From: Pantoea eucrina
Lineage (GTDB): Bacteria > Pseudomonadota > Gammaproteobacteria > Enterobacterales > Enterobacteriaceae
Length of the DNA stretch: 64,000 nucleotides
Reading direction: 5' to 3'
Assembly (NCBI RefSeq): GCF_002095385.1
Contig: NZ_MIPP01000007.1
Span: 1 to 64,000 of the forward strand
In this document: piece after piece, positions 1-12,185 of the stretch
How positions within the stretch are numbered: position 1 is the stretch's first letter
Layout: each line of letters begins with the position of its first letter
Made by a program: the position numbers and the translations under genes
The notes under the pieces: generated by a model
What the model was told of the DNA's origin: nothing
The model's input: only the letters and a program-made list of their open reading frames with translations
The model's database searches: none

Positions 1-46
1 ACAAAAAAAGAATCGTTCGCGCTATTTTTCGCCACAACGCTCTATT

Positions 47-583
47 TCACAACGATTTGCCTGGTAACTGCGCAAATTCATACGCAAATCTGCTCACTGC
101 AGACCAGTCGGTGTACTCGACTTCTTTAGAGGTATCGGTTTCACCACCGGTCATGCGCATAATTAACTGAATCATTACCCGATCAAACCAGCGATAGCGC
201 GGATAACGTAACGCGCCGGCAAACACAGCGCAGCAGTCGGGCTGCCACGGTGACTGCTCAAGAAATTTGCGGGTATAGGCATTGGTTTGCGGGGAACGCT
301 TGTCAGCTTTGCGCGCCGTCAGATTCACGCTAAAAAATCCGCTTACCCGCTGCTGCAGCGACTGCCGGTGCTGCGTGACAAACGTCATCAGCGCCGTATC
401 AAAATGACCATAGCGAATCGAGGCGCCTATCAGTACGCGATCGTACTGCGACCAGTCAATCTGTCTCGTCTCTGCAAGATCCTGCACATCACATAACTGC
501 TGCGGTACCAGAGTCTGAGCAATACGCGCTGCAATTTCGCGGGTTTGTCCGTCGCGGGTGGAATAAAGTATTAATGCTTTCAT
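47..583 (-). CDS. hemG: Menaquinone-dependent protoporphyrinogen IX dehydrogenase
   Basis: This flavodoxin-like membrane-associated enzyme oxidises protoporphyrinogen IX to protoporphyrin IX in haem synthesis and passes electrons to quinone. The 178-residue protein begins with the FMN-binding phosphate loop [10 protein letters not shown] (about residues 8-17), then has the conserved GASIRYGH block and the family-specific YPRYRW segment. E. coli HemG has 181 residues, so this is full length. It lies 18 bases downstream of trkH on the same strand, as in E. coli. In E. coli an rRNA operon follows hemG; the first 46 bases here are too short to test that. Confidence 0.95.
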   Translation of the reverse strand: MKALILYSTRDGQTREIAARIAQTLVPQQLCDVQDLAETRQIDWSQYDRVLIGASIRYGHFDTALMTFVTQHRQSLQQRVSGFFSVNLTARKADKRSPQTNAYTRKFLEQSPWQPDCCAVFAGALRYPRYRWFDRVMIQLIMRMTGGETDTSKEVEYTDWSAVSRFAYEFAQLPGKSL

Positions 584-601
584 TACAGGTTCCTGTTTCT
601 C

Positions 602-2053
602 TTATTCACGCCAGAAAGTCGGCGTGAACAGCACCAGCAGCGTAAAGACCTCAAGACGCCCGAACAGCATCGTCAGGATCAATATCCATTTCGCCACATC
701 ATTCATGGTTGTGAAGTTGTCTGCGACTACACCCAGTCCCGGCCCAAGGTTGTTCAGCGTTGCCGCAACAGCAGCAAACGCGGAGAAGTCATCAACGCCG
801 GTCGCGATAATGGCCAGCATGCTGAGCAGAAACACCAGCGCATAGGCGGAGAAGAAACCCCATACCGCTTCCAGAATACGCTCCGGCAGCGCCCGGTTGC
901 CAAGCTTAATGGTGTAAACCGCATTAGGGTGCACCAGACGTTTTAGCTCACGTGAACCCTGCTTGAACAATAGCAGAATACGAATAACCTTCAGGCCGCC
1001 CCCGGTTGAGCCAGCCATACCACCGATAAATGCTGAGCAGAGCAGCAGCACCGGCAGGAACAGCGGCCAGCGTGCAATGCTATCTGTGGTGAAGCCCGCC
1101 GTTGTTGCCCATGACACTACCTGGAAAAAAGCCTGATTCAGCGTTTGCCAGCCGCTGTCATAAACATTATGCAGCCAGAGCACCAGCGTGCAGATCACCA
1201 CCAGCGTAAACTGCACGCCAATAAACATCCGGAATTCAGGATCGCGCCAGTAAACCTTCAGGTTACGCCCGCTCAGCAGTGAAAAGTGCAGGCCGTAGTT
1301 ACAGCCGGAAATCAGCAGAAACACCGCAACAATCGTGTTGATCGTCGGGCTGTTAAAATAGCCGATGCTGGCATCGTGCGTGGAGAAACCGCCAATAGCG
1401 ATGGTAGAAAAGCTGTGCCCGATAGCGTCAAACATCGGCATGCCGGCCAGCCACAGGGCCAGCGCGCAGGCGATGGTCAGCACAACATAAATCAGCCACA
1501 GCGTTTTTGCTGTCTCTGCAATACGCGGCCGCATCTTATTGTCCTTCAGCGGCCCGGGCATTTCGGCGCGATAGAGCTGCATGCCACCAACGCCCAGAAT
1601 CGGCAGTATGGCAACGGCCAGCACGATAATCCCCATACCGCCCAGCCACTGCAGCATCTGCCGGTAAAACAGAATCGCTTTCGGCAGGGAGTCGAGCCCC
1701 ACCAGCGTCGTTGCACCCGTCGTCGTCAGGCCGGAAAAGGATTCGAAAAAGGCATCGGTCGCGGAGAGGTGAGGCTGCTCGGCAAAGATAAACGGCATTG
1801 CACCGACGCTGCCCAGTACCGTCCAGAACAGCACCACAATCAGAAAGCCTTCGCGCGGTTTAAGTTCGGTCTTCTGTTTACGGTTGGGCCACCAGAGCAG
1901 CGAACCAATGACAATCGCCATCAGGAACGTCTGACTGAAGGCGCGGCCGGCACCGTCGCGATAAATCAGCGCCACTAAACCCGGTACAATCATAGTTACC
2001 GAGAATAAAATAACCAGCAGACCCACAATGCGGGTAATGGCGCGGAAGTGCAT
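602..2053 (-). CDS. trkH: Trk potassium uptake system membrane subunit TrkH
   Basis: This is the K+-translocating subunit of the low-affinity Trk system, working with the NAD-binding regulator TrkA (not in this window). The 483-residue protein is very hydrophobic, with repeated membrane segments. The first selectivity-filter loop TTTGAT is at about residues 110-115, and a later filter-like loop GGMAGSTGGG sits in the second half. E. coli TrkH has 483 residues. The start is the ATG at 2053, 17 bases after the end of yigZ, which suggests co-transcription with yigZ and hemG. Confidence 0.95.
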   Translation of the reverse strand: MHFRAITRIVGLLVILFSVTMIVPGLVALIYRDGAGRAFSQTFLMAIVIGSLLWWPNRKQKTELKPREGFLIVVLFWTVLGSVGAMPFIFAEQPHLSATDAFFESFSGLTTTGATTLVGLDSLPKAILFYRQMLQWLGGMGIIVLAVAILPILGVGGMQLYRAEMPGPLKDNKMRPRIAETAKTLWLIYVVLTIACALALWLAGMPMFDAIGHSFSTIAIGGFSTHDASIGYFNSPTINTIVAVFLLISGCNYGLHFSLLSGRNLKVYWRDPEFRMFIGVQFTLVVICTLVLWLHNVYDSGWQTLNQAFFQVVSWATTAGFTTDSIARWPLFLPVLLLCSAFIGGMAGSTGGGLKVIRILLLFKQGSRELKRLVHPNAVYTIKLGNRALPERILEAVWGFFSAYALVFLLSMLAIIATGVDDFSAFAAVAATLNNLGPGLGVVADNFTTMNDVAKWILILTMLFGRLEVFTLLVLFTPTFWRE

Positions 2054-2070
2054 TCAGCCGTGTCCTTTGT

Positions 2071-2687
2071 TCAGTTATCCAGCGGGAGCAGCGCTAGCGC
2101 ACCCCGGCTGTAGTCAGAGAGGTTTTGCTTAAAGGCCGCTATCTGCGCATGAGGCAGCGCAATGCGCAGCGTGATGCAATCTTCATAGCGGCTCTCTTCA
2201 GTAATGCCGTCAAAACGCTGCAGCAGGCGTTCTATATCGCTCATCTGTGCATAATCACAGCGCAGCATAAAAGATTGCATCGGCACTTTGCGCTGACGCG
2301 GCAGCTGTTTCAGTCCCTGCTGCACCCCGCCGCCGTAAGCTTTGACCAGCCCGCCGGTCCCCAGCATGATGCCGCCATAATAGCGTACGACTACGGCAGT
2401 GATCTCACCAAGGCCGCTCCCCATCAGCTGCGCCAGCATCGGCTTACCTGCCGTGCCGGAGGGTTCGCCATCGTCGGAGAAGCCCAGCTGCTGTGAATCG
2501 TCCGGAGCACCGGCAACCCAGGCCCAGCAGTGATGCCGCGCAGCGGGATGCTCGCTTTTGACCCGCTGCACAAACGCCCGCGCCGCTTCAGCACCCGGCG
2601 TATGCGCCAGCAGAGTGATAAAGCGGCTTTTTTGATCGTCTCTTCGCTGCTGCTTATCGCCTCAGCCGGAATATCATAAGCGTCCAT
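2071..2687 (-). pseudogene. yigZ: IMPACT-family protein YigZ, reading frame broken by a one-base deletion
   Basis: The first about 20 codons (start ATG at 2687, [20 protein letters not shown]) and the remaining about 185 codons (SRFITLLAHTPG to the end) are both recognisable YigZ but in different frames. They meet at a run of six A on the coding strand (plus-strand T at 2628-2633); seven would restore a single frame of the usual length (about 204 residues). Conserved blocks HHCWAWVAG, DDGEPSGTAG and VVRYYGG are intact downstream. YigZ is an UPF0029/IMPACT-domain protein of uncertain function. Its ATG shares one base with the pepQ stop codon. The intact remainder favours a sequencing error over an old pseudogene. 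Confidence 0.85.
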
Positions 2688-4018
2688 CAGGCCAGGTGCA
2701 GGTCGCGCGTCATGTTCTCAATGCGATTAGGGTGGATCACCACATTATCTTCAATGCGAATTCCGCCATACGGCTTCAGCGCATCAATCGCCTGCCAGTC
2801 AAAGTGCTGGGTGTACTTACCCCCGCGTAGCGGCGCCAGCAGCGAATCGATAATATAGAAGCCCGGCTCAATGGTCAGTACCATGCCGGGCTCCAGCACC
2901 CGGGTGCAGCGCAGATAAGGGTATTGCGCCGGCGCAGCCAGATGCGTGCCGCGATCGTCCTGCATAAAACCGGCCACATCATGTACCTGCAGCCCGAGGG
3001 GATGACCCAGGCCGTGCGGCATGAAAGGTCCGGTGAGATTCTCTGCCACCAGCGCCTCTTCCGTCAGGCCTTTTACCAGACCAAATTTCAGCAACAAACG
3101 CGCAATGCGCTGATGCATCTGCAGATGATAATCGGTATAGCGCACGCCCGCTTTCAGCGTAGCGATCAGCGCCAGCTCCTCTTTATTCATTGCCTCCACC
3201 AGCTCGGCATAGCGCGTTTTACTTTGCGCCGCATAGCTGCGGGTTAAATCTGCTGCATATCCTGCATACTCAGCGCCGGCGTCAATCAGGAAGCTGTGAC
3301 GTTTGGCTGGCGGCTGGTGATCGAGCCGGGTGTAGTGCAGCACGGCTGCATGTTCGTTCAGCGCCACAATATTGCCATACGGCACATCCGTATCCCGGTG
3401 CCCGGTAGCGGTAAGATAGGCGAGGTTAATATCGAACTCGCTCATGCCGGAGAAAAACGCCTCTTTAGCCGCGCGATGGCCAGCAACCGCCAGCTTCTGC
3501 GCCTGACGCAGGCAGGCGAGCTCATAATCCGTTTTGATACTGCGATGATAATGCAGGAAATCGATGACCGCCTGCGGGTTGATCTGCGCGCTGCTGAAGC
3601 CCAGCTGCGCAGCACGTTCCGGTACCGGGCCAATGTAGGCGACGTTTTCACGCGATGCTGGCAGCAGCTGTGCAATCTCATCTGCATTTTTCAGCCCGAT
3701 GACATCAACATCTCCGGTCCAGAAGCTCTCCGGCAGCGGCTCGACGTTATGCCAGTAGTCGACGGGTGAATAGAACCACAGTTTAGGTTTATTGCTGCCG
3801 TCGACCCACAGCCAGCAGTTCGGCACCTGCGTGACCGGCACCCAGGCTTTGAACTGCGGATTCACTTTAAACGGATAGGTGTGATCATCCAGAAAAACGG
3901 TCTGTAGCTCGCCGGAGTGGATCAGCAGCGCATCGAGTTTGCCGCGCGCCAGAATCTGTTGCGCCCGCTGCTGCAGCGTTTTGATATGCGCCTGATACAG
4001 TGTTTTCAGTGAATCCAT
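2687..4018 (-). CDS. pepQ: Xaa-Pro dipeptidase (prolidase)
   Basis: PepQ hydrolyses Xaa-Pro dipeptides in the cytoplasm and belongs to the M24B metallopeptidases. The 443 residues match E. coli PepQ in length. The dinuclear-metal ligands fall in [15 protein letters not shown] (two Asp), HGLGHPLGL (His), EPGFY (Glu) and GIRIEDN (Glu). I chose the ATG at 4018 rather than an upstream start at 4216: it gives the family N-terminus (MDSLKTLYQ) and has a GGAG ribosome-binding site. It is divergent from fadB across about 190 bases, as in E. coli. Confidence 0.95.
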   Translation of the reverse strand: MDSLKTLYQAHIKTLQQRAQQILARGKLDALLIHSGELQTVFLDDHTYPFKVNPQFKAWVPVTQVPNCWLWVDGSNKPKLWFYSPVDYWHNVEPLPESFWTGDVDVIGLKNADEIAQLLPASRENVAYIGPVPERAAQLGFSSAQINPQAVIDFLHYHRSIKTDYELACLRQAQKLAVAGHRAAKEAFFSGMSEFDINLAYLTATGHRDTDVPYGNIVALNEHAAVLHYTRLDHQPPAKRHSFLIDAGAEYAGYAADLTRSYAAQSKTRYAELVEAMNKEELALIATLKAGVRYTDYHLQMHQRIARLLLKFGLVKGLTEEALVAENLTGPFMPHGLGHPLGLQVHDVAGFMQDDRGTHLAAPAQYPYLRCTRVLEPGMVLTIEPGFYIIDSLLAPLRGGKYTQHFDWQAIDALKPYGGIRIEDNVVIHPNRIENMTRDLHLA

Positions 4019-4160
4019 GAACGAGTCTCCGATGTCGCGAAAGTGGCCGCAGTGTAGCATAGCCGCGCCGCTATTGGCGCGCCAGCCAGCCTGTGATCGC
4101 GGTATCAAATAAGCACACTGCCGTTTGCAAAAGAGGGGCAGGCCGCTCACACTCCTGTTC

Positions 4161-4177
4161 ATCTGGTATGACCAGAT
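4161..4177. promoter_or_regulatory. FadR operator upstream of fadBA
   Basis: ATCTGGT-ATG-ACCAGAT is a perfect 7-bp inverted repeat with a 3-bp spacer, located 28 bases before the fadB start. It matches the known FadR operator of E. coli fadB (ATCTGGTACGACCAGAT) except at one spacer base. FadR would repress fadBA until long-chain acyl-CoA is present. Confidence 0.88.
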
Positions 4178-4204
4178 CACTTTTCGCGGTTTCAGGAGAC
4201 GGAT

Positions 4205-6388
4205 ATGCTCTACCAAGGCGATACCCTTTCATTACACTGGCTCGAAGACGGCGTTGCCGAGCTGGTTTTCGATGCTCCCGGCTCGGTCAATAAACTTGAT
4301 ATTAAAACCGTCGCCAGCCTGGGAGAGGCGCTGAATGTACTGCAGCAGCAGCCCGGTCTGCGCGGTCTGCTGTTAAGCTCCGCCAAACCCGCTTTTATCG
4401 TCGGCGCGGATATCACCGAGTTTCTTTCGCTGTTTGATGCCCCTGAAGAGAAACTGAGCGCGTGGCTGACCTTTGCTAACAGCATTTTTAACCGGCTGGA
4501 AGATCTGCCGGTACCGACCATTGTCGCCATTGATGGCTATGCGCTGGGGGGTGGCTGCGAGTGTGTGCTGGCAACCGATCTGCGCGTCGCGACGCCGGAG
4601 ACGCGTATTGGCCTGCCGGAAACCCGACTCGGCATCATGCCAGGCTTTGGCGGTAGCGTGCGTTTGCCGCGCCTGCTGGGAGCCGACAGCGCGCTGGAGA
4701 TCATTGCCGCCGGCAAAGATGTGGATGGATTAAGCGCGCTGAAGCTGGGTCTGGTCGATGCCGTGGTCAGCCGCGACAAACTGCGCAGCGCCGCGCTCAC
4801 TATGCTACACGACGCCATTACCCAGCAGAGCTGGCAGGCACGCCGGGCGCCGAAGCTGGCGCCGCTGAAGCTGAGTCCGGTTGAAGCCGCGATGAGCTTT
4901 ACGCTGGCGAAAAGCATGGTGCTGCAGACGGCAGGTAAACACTACCCTGCCCCGCTGACAGCGGTGAAAACAATTGAAGCTGCCGCCGGGCTGACGCGCG
5001 ATGATGCGCTTAAGCTTGAAACGGCTGCGTTTGTGCCGCTGGCACAGAGCGATGTTGCCCGCGCGCTGGTCGGCATTTTCCTTAACGATCAATATGTCAA
5101 AAGCCTGGCGAAAAAACATAGCGCCCGCGCAGAGCTGCCGCAGCAGGCCGCCGTGCTGGGTGCCGGCATCATGGGGGGCGGGATTGCCTGGCAGTCAGCG
5201 TGGAAAGGCGTACCCGTTATCCTGAAAGATATCAGTGAAAAAGCGCTGACGCTGGGTATGAATGAAGCCAGCAAGCTGCTGAATAAGCAGCTGGCGCGCG
5301 GCAAAATTGATGGTGCGAAACTTGCTGCCGTGCTGACAACTATCCAGCCGGTGCTGGAGTATAGCGGTTTCCGCCGCGCTGATGTGGTGGTAGAAGCGGT
5401 AGTGGAGAATCCGGCGGTCAAAGCGAAAGTGCTCGCTGAGACCGAACAGCAGCTGCGGGACGATGCCATTCTCGCCTCCAACACCTCAACCATCCCGATT
5501 AGCGAACTGGCGAAAGCGCTGCAGCGTCCGCAAAATTTCTGCGGTATGCACTTTTTCAATCCGGTACCGCGCATGCCGCTGGTGGAAGTGATCCGCGGCG
5601 AACAGACCTCAGAAGCGACCATCAGTAAGGTGGTGGCGTGGGCCAGCAAAATGGGAAAAACAGCGGTCGTGGTTAACGATTGTCCCGGTTTCTTTGTTAA
5701 CCGGGTACTGTTTCCCTATTTTGCGGCTTTCAGCCTGCTGCTGCGCGACGGCGCTGATTATCGCCAGATTGATAAAGTCATGGAGCAGCAGTTTGGCTGG
5801 CCAATGGGGCCAGCGTGGCTGCTGGATGTGGTCGGTATCGATACCGCCCATCATGCGCAGCAGGTCATGGCGCAGGGCTTTCCGGCGCGCATGCAGAAAA
5901 ACTATCGGGATGCCATCGATGTCCTGTTTGATGCGGGCCGGTTTGGGCAGAAAAACGGCCTCGGCTTTTACCGCTGGGAACAGGATAAAAAAGGTAAAGC
6001 GCAGAAAATACAGGACCCTGACACCGGTAAGCTGCTGAGCAGCGTCAGCGAACCTGCGCGTGCGTTCAGCGATGAAGAGATTATTAATCGTATGATGCTG
6101 CCGATGCTGCATGAAGTGGTGCGCTGTCTGGAAGAGAAGATTATCGCCTCACCGGCAGAAGCGGATATGGCGCTGGTCTATGGCCTCGGCTTCCCGCCAT
6201 TCCGCGGCGGCGCTTTCCGCTATCTTGATACGCTCGGTAACAGCAATGTGGTCGACCAGGCCAGACGCTACGCACATCTCGGCACGCTTTATACGCTGCC
6301 GGAGGCGCTGGTGCAGCGTGCGCACGCGCATCAGAGCTGGTACCCCGCCGTTCAACCTATTGATGAAGCGTCGCTGCAGCGCGCCTGA
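4205..6388 (+). CDS. fadB: Fatty acid oxidation complex subunit alpha (enoyl-CoA hydratase/3-hydroxyacyl-CoA dehydrogenase)
   Basis: FadB is the multifunctional alpha chain of the aerobic beta-oxidation complex. The N-terminal crotonase domain carries ALGGGCEC and the catalytic-glutamate block [15 protein letters not shown]. The dehydrogenase half has the NAD-binding [11 protein letters not shown] (about residues 317-327) and the catalytic-His block [15 protein letters not shown]. At 727 residues it is two short of E. coli FadB. The ATG at 4205 follows AGGAG. fadA starts nine bases after the stop, so the two form an operon, with a FadR operator just upstream. Confidence 0.97.
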   Translation: MLYQGDTLSLHWLEDGVAELVFDAPGSVNKLDIKTVASLGEALNVLQQQPGLRGLLLSSAKPAFIVGADITEFLSLFDAPEEKLSAWLTFANSIFNRLEDLPVPTIVAIDGYALGGGCECVLATDLRVATPETRIGLPETRLGIMPGFGGSVRLPRLLGADSALEIIAAGKDVDGLSALKLGLVDAVVSRDKLRSAALTMLHDAITQQSWQARRAPKLAPLKLSPVEAAMSFTLAKSMVLQTAGKHYPAPLTAVKTIEAAAGLTRDDALKLETAAFVPLAQSDVARALVGIFLNDQYVKSLAKKHSARAELPQQAAVLGAGIMGGGIAWQSAWKGVPVILKDISEKALTLGMNEASKLLNKQLARGKIDGAKLAAVLTTIQPVLEYSGFRRADVVVEAVVENPAVKAKVLAETEQQLRDDAILASNTSTIPISELAKALQRPQNFCGMHFFNPVPRMPLVEVIRGEQTSEATISKVVAWASKMGKTAVVVNDCPGFFVNRVLFPYFAAFSLLLRDGADYRQIDKVMEQQFGWPMGPAWLLDVVGIDTAHHAQQVMAQGFPARMQKNYRDAIDVLFDAGRFGQKNGLGFYRWEQDKKGKAQKIQDPDTGKLLSSVSEPARAFSDEEIINRMMLPMLHEVVRCLEEKIIASPAEADMALVYGLGFPPFRGGAFRYLDTLGNSNVVDQARRYAHLGTLYTLPEALVQRAHAHQSWYPAVQPIDEASLQRA

Positions 6389-7561
<1,173 letters not shown>

Positions 7562-7588
7562 AACAGAGACCTGTGAATCGCACGTGTT

Positions 7589-7613
7589 CCCGCCCTTCCG
7601 GGCGGGCTTTTTT
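7589..7613 (+). terminator. Rho-independent terminator after fadA
   Basis: CCCGCCC-TTCC-GGGCGGG forms a perfect 7-bp GC stem with a 4-base loop, followed by C and a run of seven T. It ends fadBA and separates it from the convergent fre gene, which ends at 7625. Confidence 0.9.
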
Positions 7614-7624
7614 ACGGCTGCGCC

Positions 7625-8326
7625 TCAGATAAACGCAAAGGCATCGCCATACATCTGCGCTTCCAGCGCGCCGCGCTCGCTGCAGAAACGCTCACGGGCA
7701 ATTTTTGCCATCTCAAAGCGTCCGGCGATATAGATGTCATGGCCGCTCAGATCGGCATGATCCTGCATAACGGCGGTCAGTACCGTCCCGCTGCGCCCCT
7801 GCCAGCCATCTGCAGGCTGCTCAACCACTGGAATCACCCTGAGATTCGGGTGTTTTACCGCCAGCGCTTCCAGCTCATCCATATCGTAGAGGTGCTGCAG
7901 TTCACGTCCGCCCCAGTAAATGGCGATATCACGATCGGGCTGCTGCGCCAGCGCGGTCAGCAGCAGTGAACGCGCGTAGGAAAAGCCGGTGCCGCCGGCG
8001 ATCAGAATCACCGGGCGCTCGCTCTCTTCCCGCAGCCACGCATCACCATGCGGCATATCAATCGTTACCTGGCGGTCGCTTCTGATGCGATCCATCACGG
8101 CCATAGCGTAAAGATTGAGATCGGATGCGCCAATGTGCAGCTCAATAATCTCTTTCTCCATTGGCGTTGAGGCAATGGAGAAAGGACGCTTGTCGCGCTC
8201 ATCCATTACCACCATCAGATACTGACCGGCGCGAAAGCTAAATTCCGCTTCCGGGATCAGGCGCACGCGATATACGGTGTCGGTAATCGCCTCAACCGAA
8301 GTCACTTTGCAGCTTAACGTCGTCAT
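7625..8326 (-). CDS. fre: NAD(P)H-flavin reductase
   Basis: Fre reduces free flavins with NAD(P)H; the reduced flavin serves ferric reduction and, through UbiX, the prenylated FMN needed by UbiD. The 233 residues equal E. coli Fre. The flavin-binding RPFSIAS motif of the ferredoxin-reductase family and the nucleotide-binding [12 protein letters not shown] are present. It lies 31 bases after ubiD on the same strand, probably co-transcribed, which fits the functional link. Confidence 0.95.
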   Translation of the reverse strand: MTTLSCKVTSVEAITDTVYRVRLIPEAEFSFRAGQYLMVVMDERDKRPFSIASTPMEKEIIELHIGASDLNLYAMAVMDRIRSDRQVTIDMPHGDAWLREESERPVILIAGGTGFSYARSLLLTALAQQPDRDIAIYWGGRELQHLYDMDELEALAVKHPNLRVIPVVEQPADGWQGRSGTVLTAVMQDHADLSGHDIYIAGRFEMAKIARERFCSERGALEAQMYGDAFAFI

Positions 8327-8357
8327 AATTGCCCTTTCTTATGGTTCTCTGCTGCCG

Positions 8358-9842
8358 TCAGCGCTGCGGCGGTTCGGCAAAGATTGCTAACTCATCCCAG
8401 ATTGCGTCAATACGCGCGGTGACCGCCGGATCTTTGACGATCGGCGTGCCCCACTCGCGCTGCGTTTCACCCGGCCATTTATTAGTAGCATCCAGCCCCA
8501 TTTTGGAGCCCAGCCCCGAAACCGGTGAAGCAAAGTCGAGGTAATCGATCGGCGTATTCTCTACCAGTACGGTATCGCGCGCCGGGTCCATGCGGGTGGT
8601 AATCGCCCAAATCACATCATTCCAGTCGCGCGCGTTTACGTCGTCGTCACACACAATAACAAATTTGGTGTACATAAACTGACGCAGAAATGACCAGACG
8701 CCAAACATCACCCGCTTGGCATGTCCTGCGTACTGTTTTTTAATCGTCACTACCGCCAGGCGGTAGGAGCAGCCTTCAGGCGGCAGATAAAAATCGACAA
8801 TTTCCGGAAACTGTTTGATTAAGATTGGCACCAGCACTTCATTCAGTGCCACCCCCAGTACCGCAGGCTCATCGGGTGGACGACCGGTATAGGTGGAATG
8901 ATAGATCGGTTTACGCCGCTGCGTAACGTGCGTAACGGTAAAGACCGGAAAGCTGTCTACTTCATTATAGTAACCGGTATGGTCGCCATAGGGACCTTCC
9001 GGCGCCATGTCGCCCGGTTCAATGTAGCCTTCCAGCACAATTTCCGCGCTGGCGGGCACTTCCAGATCGCAGGAGACGCATTTTACCACTTCGGTTTTAT
9101 TGCCGCGCAGCAGGCCGGCGAAGGCGTACTCCGAGAGCGTATCCGGCACCGGCGTGACCGCGCCCAGTATGGTGGCGGGATCGGCACCCAGCGCCACCGC
9201 GACCGGAAAGCGTTCGCCGGGGTGGGCTTTGCACCACTCCTGAAAATCGAGCGCGCCGCCGCGGTGCGACAGCCAGCGCATAATCAGCCGGTTTTTGCCG
9301 ATAACCTGCTGGCGGTAGATCCCCAGGTTCTGCCGCTCTTTATGCGGTCCGCGCGAAACGGTCAGCCCCCAGGTAATCAGCGGTGCCGCATCGCCAGGCC
9401 AGCACTTCATCACCGGAATACGCGACAAATCAACCTCATCGCCGCTGAAGATCTCTTCCTGACAGGGAGCATTGCGCAGACGCTTTGTTGGCATATTCAG
9501 CACCTGCTTAAACTGCGGCATTTTGTCAAAGAGATCGCGGAAGCCTTTGGGCGGCTCCGGCTCCTTCAGAAATGCCAGCAGTTTACCGACGTCGCGCAGC
9601 GCGCTGACCTCCTCCTGCCCCATACCCATGGCCACGCGCTTTGGCGTGCCAAACAGGTTACACAGCACCGGCATGTCATACCCTTTGGGGTTTTCAAACA
9701 GCAGCGCCGGGCCGCCGGCACGCAGCGTGCGGTCGGCGATTTCGGTCATCTCCAGTTCAGGATCAATCTCCTGAGTGATGCGCTTGAGCTCGCCACGCTG
9801 TTCCAGCAGCGAAAGAAAATCTCGTAAGTCCTGGTATTTCAT
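8358..9842 (-). CDS. ubiD: 4-hydroxy-3-polyprenylbenzoate decarboxylase
   Basis: UbiD decarboxylates 3-octaprenyl-4-hydroxybenzoate in ubiquinone synthesis, using the prenylated-FMN cofactor made by UbiX. The 494-residue protein has the family N-terminus [10 protein letters not shown], the block [12 protein letters not shown], and a conserved C-terminal stretch with [15 protein letters not shown]. coli UbiD has 497 residues. It is divergent from rfaH across about 235 bases in which I see no further gene. Confidence 0.95.
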   Translation of the reverse strand: MKYQDLRDFLSLLEQRGELKRITQEIDPELEMTEIADRTLRAGGPALLFENPKGYDMPVLCNLFGTPKRVAMGMGQEEVSALRDVGKLLAFLKEPEPPKGFRDLFDKMPQFKQVLNMPTKRLRNAPCQEEIFSGDEVDLSRIPVMKCWPGDAAPLITWGLTVSRGPHKERQNLGIYRQQVIGKNRLIMRWLSHRGGALDFQEWCKAHPGERFPVAVALGADPATILGAVTPVPDTLSEYAFAGLLRGNKTEVVKCVSCDLEVPASAEIVLEGYIEPGDMAPEGPYGDHTGYYNEVDSFPVFTVTHVTQRRKPIYHSTYTGRPPDEPAVLGVALNEVLVPILIKQFPEIVDFYLPPEGCSYRLAVVTIKKQYAGHAKRVMFGVWSFLRQFMYTKFVIVCDDDVNARDWNDVIWAITTRMDPARDTVLVENTPIDYLDFASPVSGLGSKMGLDATNKWPGETQREWGTPIVKDPAVTARIDAIWDELAIFAEPPQR

Positions 9843-10078
9843 GTGGCTTCAGTTTTCCGGCCAGAGTGAATCGGGAAATCGTGCAGATCCGTAATGGTCT
9901 GGCAGTCTGATACAGATGCGCCCTGGTCGTCAATTCTCTTGCCGCAAAGCGCACAGATAACGCACTAATCAGAAAATTCGCAGAGAATTTCTCTGGCCGG
10001 CACGGTATACGCCAGCCGATGCGCTATAACTCTGACTGCAGGTTTGTTATTCTTGGCATCCATTATTTGGGGGCAATT

Positions 10079-10567
10079 ATGGAATCCTGGTACTTACTCT
10101 ATTGCAAACGCGGACAGCTGCTGCGCGCTAAGGAACATCTTGAGCGTCAGGCAGTAACATGCCTCAGTCCAACGATCGCGATGGAGAAGCTGGTGCGCGG
10201 TAAACGCACCACTGTCAGTGAGCCGCTGTTCCCTAACTATCTGTTTATCGAATTCGATCCGGAAGCGATTCATACCACCACCATCAGCAGCACGCGCGGC
10301 GTCAGCCATTTTGTGCGCTTCGGCGCTATGCCCGCCACGGTGCCCTATGAAGTGATTGAAGCACTGCAGACCGATACACCACAGATTGTTCTGGATCCTG
10401 AAACGCCGCAGTCGGGCGATGAAGTGCTTATCACCGACGGCACGTTTGAAGGGCTGCGGGCGATTTTTGCCGAGCCCGACGGAGAAACCCGTTCGATCCT
10501 GTTGCTGAACCTGCTGAATAAGCAGGTGATGCGCAGTGTGGATAACAAACTTTTTCGTAAGGTTTAA
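10079..10567 (+). CDS. rfaH: Transcription/translation regulator RfaH (NusG paralogue)
   Basis: RfaH is recruited to elongating RNA polymerase at ops sequences and raises expression of long operons for surface polysaccharides and secreted factors. The 162 residues equal the E. coli length: an NGN domain (about 1-100; [30 protein letters not shown]) and a KOW-type C-terminal domain able to switch fold ([14 protein letters not shown]). I chose the ATG at 10079, preceded by GGGGG, over an in-frame ATG 60 bases upstream because it gives the family N-terminus. Its stop overlaps the convergent tatD stop. Confidence 0.95.
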   Translation: MESWYLLYCKRGQLLRAKEHLERQAVTCLSPTIAMEKLVRGKRTTVSEPLFPNYLFIEFDPEAIHTTTISSTRGVSHFVRFGAMPATVPYEVIEALQTDTPQIVLDPETPQSGDEVLITDGTFEGLRAIFAEPDGETRSILLLNLLNKQVMRSVDNKLFRKV

Positions 10568-11346
10568 GCCAGCCTGAACAGCTGACGCGCGTTTGCGTCG
10601 GCCTGCGCACTCAGCGCCTCCGCCGTCTCTCCGCGCCAGCCCGCCACCTGCTGTACCAGATGAGGCAGAAAACAGGGTTCATTGCGCCGCGAGGCCGGAC
10701 GGGGCCGCATATCGCGCGGCAGTAAATAAGGCGCGTCCGTCTCCAGCAGTAAACGCTCCGCCGGGATCAGCGGCAGCATCTCACGCAGCGCCATTCCGCG
10801 GCGTTCATCACACACCCAGCCGGTAATGCCCACGGAGAGGCCCAGCGCCAGACAGGCTTCCAGCTCCGCACGCGTGCCGGTAAAGCAGTGTACCACCGCT
10901 CCCGTCAGCTTCGGCAGCCACGGCTCCAGCACCGCAACAAAGCGATCGTGCGCTTCGCGGCAGTGTAAGAACACCGGCAGCTGCAGCTCTGCAGCCAGCG
11001 CCAGCTGGGCATCGAATGCATACTCCTGCTGCTGATGCGCAGCCAGATTGCGGTTGAAGTCGAGCCCGCACTCCCCTATGGCAACCACCTGTTCGCTCTC
11101 TGCCAGGCGGCGCAGCGTGCTGGCTGTTTCTGCGGACCACTCACTGGCGTGATGCGGATGGACGCCGGCCGTAGACCAGCAGTAGCCGGGATGCTGTGCT
11201 GCCAGCTGTCGTGCCTGCTGGCTCTCCAGCGCGTTAGTGCCGGTAAGCAGCATGCCGGTGACACCTGCTTCGCGCGCGCGCTTAACCACCTGAGCGCGAT
11301 CTTTTGCGAATTGCGTGCTGGTCAGGTTTACACCGATATCAAACAT
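10564..11346 (-). CDS. tatD: 3'-5' ssDNA/RNA exonuclease TatD
   Basis: TatD is a TIM-barrel metal-dependent nuclease linked to repair of oxidative DNA damage; despite its name it is not needed for Tat export. The 260 residues equal E. coli TatD. Metal ligands occur in the N-terminal motif (here GVNLTS), in GECGLDFNR, in the two His blocks ([16 protein letters not shown]) and in [11 protein letters not shown]. The start at 11346 follows GGGGAAAG; an alternative TTG lies 12 bases upstream. A terminator separates it from tatC. Confidence 0.93.
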   Translation of the reverse strand: MFDIGVNLTSTQFAKDRAQVVKRAREAGVTGMLLTGTNALESQQARQLAAQHPGYCWSTAGVHPHHASEWSAETASTLRRLAESEQVVAIGECGLDFNRNLAAHQQQEYAFDAQLALAAELQLPVFLHCREAHDRFVAVLEPWLPKLTGAVVHCFTGTRAELEACLALGLSVGITGWVCDERRGMALREMLPLIPAERLLLETDAPYLLPRDMRPRPASRRNEPCFLPHLVQQVAGWRGETAEALSAQADANARQLFRLA

Positions 11347-11360
11347 CTCTTTCCCCAAAT

Positions 11361-11387
11361 AAAAACCGCCCGGCAGGCGGGCGGTTT
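11361..11387 (-). terminator. Terminator between tatC and tatD
   Basis: AAACCGCCCG-GCAGG-CGGGCGGTTT is a perfect 10-bp stem. Read on the minus strand it is followed by a T-rich stretch (TTATTT). It lies after tatC and just before tatD, so tatD is either expressed by read-through or from its own promoter. Confidence 0.8.
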
Positions 11388-11436
11388 GTAAAATGCTTTC
11401 ACCCCGCGCGCAACGGGGCGTCCTGCGTAAACGCGA

Positions 11437-12183
11437 TCAGGAGTCTTCCTCTGCCGCTTTACGCCCTTTACCCACGTAGTAGCGGGAAAAGAATACGCCG
11501 ACTTCAAACAGGCAGTACATCGGAATAGCGAGCAAAGTTTGGGAAAAAACGTCTGGCGGTGTGAGCAGCATCCCAACAACGAAAGCGCCGACCAGAATAT
11601 AAGGCCGTTTTTTCCGCAAATCGTCTGGCGTGGTGATCCCGGTCCAGCAGAGCAGCACGATGGCTATTGGCACTTCAAACGCAACGCCAAATGCCATAAA
11701 CAGCGTCATGACAAAGTCGAGATAGTTCGTAATGTCGGTCGCAATGGTGACGCCCTGCGGCGCGGTCTTGGCAAAAAAGCCAAACGCCAGCGGAAAGACA
11801 ATAAAGTAGGCAAAAGCCACACCCACGTAGAACAGCAGCGTACTGGAGAAAAGCAGCGGCATAACCAGCCGGCGTTCATGCCGGTAGAGCGCTGGCGCGA
11901 TAAATGCCCATACCTGATAGAGGATCACCGGAACCGCCAGAAACACCGAGACAATAAGGGTCAGCTTGATCGGCGTAAAAAATGGCGAGGCAACATCTGT
12001 GGCAATCATACTGGCGCCGGCCGGCATCTGGCTGATCAGCGGTGCGGCGACCGCGTGATAGATATCGTTAGCGAAATAGATCAGGCAGAGAAAAATCGCA
12101 AACACGGCAATGATGCAGTTCAGCAGACGCTTACGCAGCTCGATCAGATGGCTGATGAGCGGCTGGGTATCTTCAACAGCCAT
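11437..12183 (-). CDS. tatC: Sec-independent protein translocase subunit TatC
   Basis: TatC is the polytopic receptor of the twin-arginine export pathway; with TatB it binds the RR signal peptide of folded substrates. The 248-residue protein starts [21 protein letters not shown], has six hydrophobic segments and carries the diagnostic F(A)FxxExP block [14 protein letters not shown]. coli TatC has 258 residues; the charged C-terminal tail is shorter here. It starts two bases after the tatB stop, within the tatABC operon. Confidence 0.96.
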   Translation of the reverse strand: MAVEDTQPLISHLIELRKRLLNCIIAVFAIFLCLIYFANDIYHAVAAPLISQMPAGASMIATDVASPFFTPIKLTLIVSVFLAVPVILYQVWAFIAPALYRHERRLVMPLLFSSTLLFYVGVAFAYFIVFPLAFGFFAKTAPQGVTIATDITNYLDFVMTLFMAFGVAFEVPIAIVLLCWTGITTPDDLRKKRPYILVGAFVVGMLLTPPDVFSQTLLAIPMYCLFEVGVFFSRYYVGKGRKAAEEDS

Positions 12184-12185
12184 GG

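Noticed and set aside
2624-2640. Programmed -1 frameshifting as an explanation for yigZ.
   Set aside because: The zero frame reads ATC-AAA-AAA-GCC, so the slippery heptamer is not in the required phase, six A is short for transcriptional slippage, and no such signal is known for yigZ.
4649-4660. GGCGGTAGCGTG, resembling an RfaH ops element, inside fadB.
   Set aside because: It is in the middle of the conserved coding block GFGGSVR, far from any operon leader and not a long surface-polysaccharide operon. A chance match from codon use.
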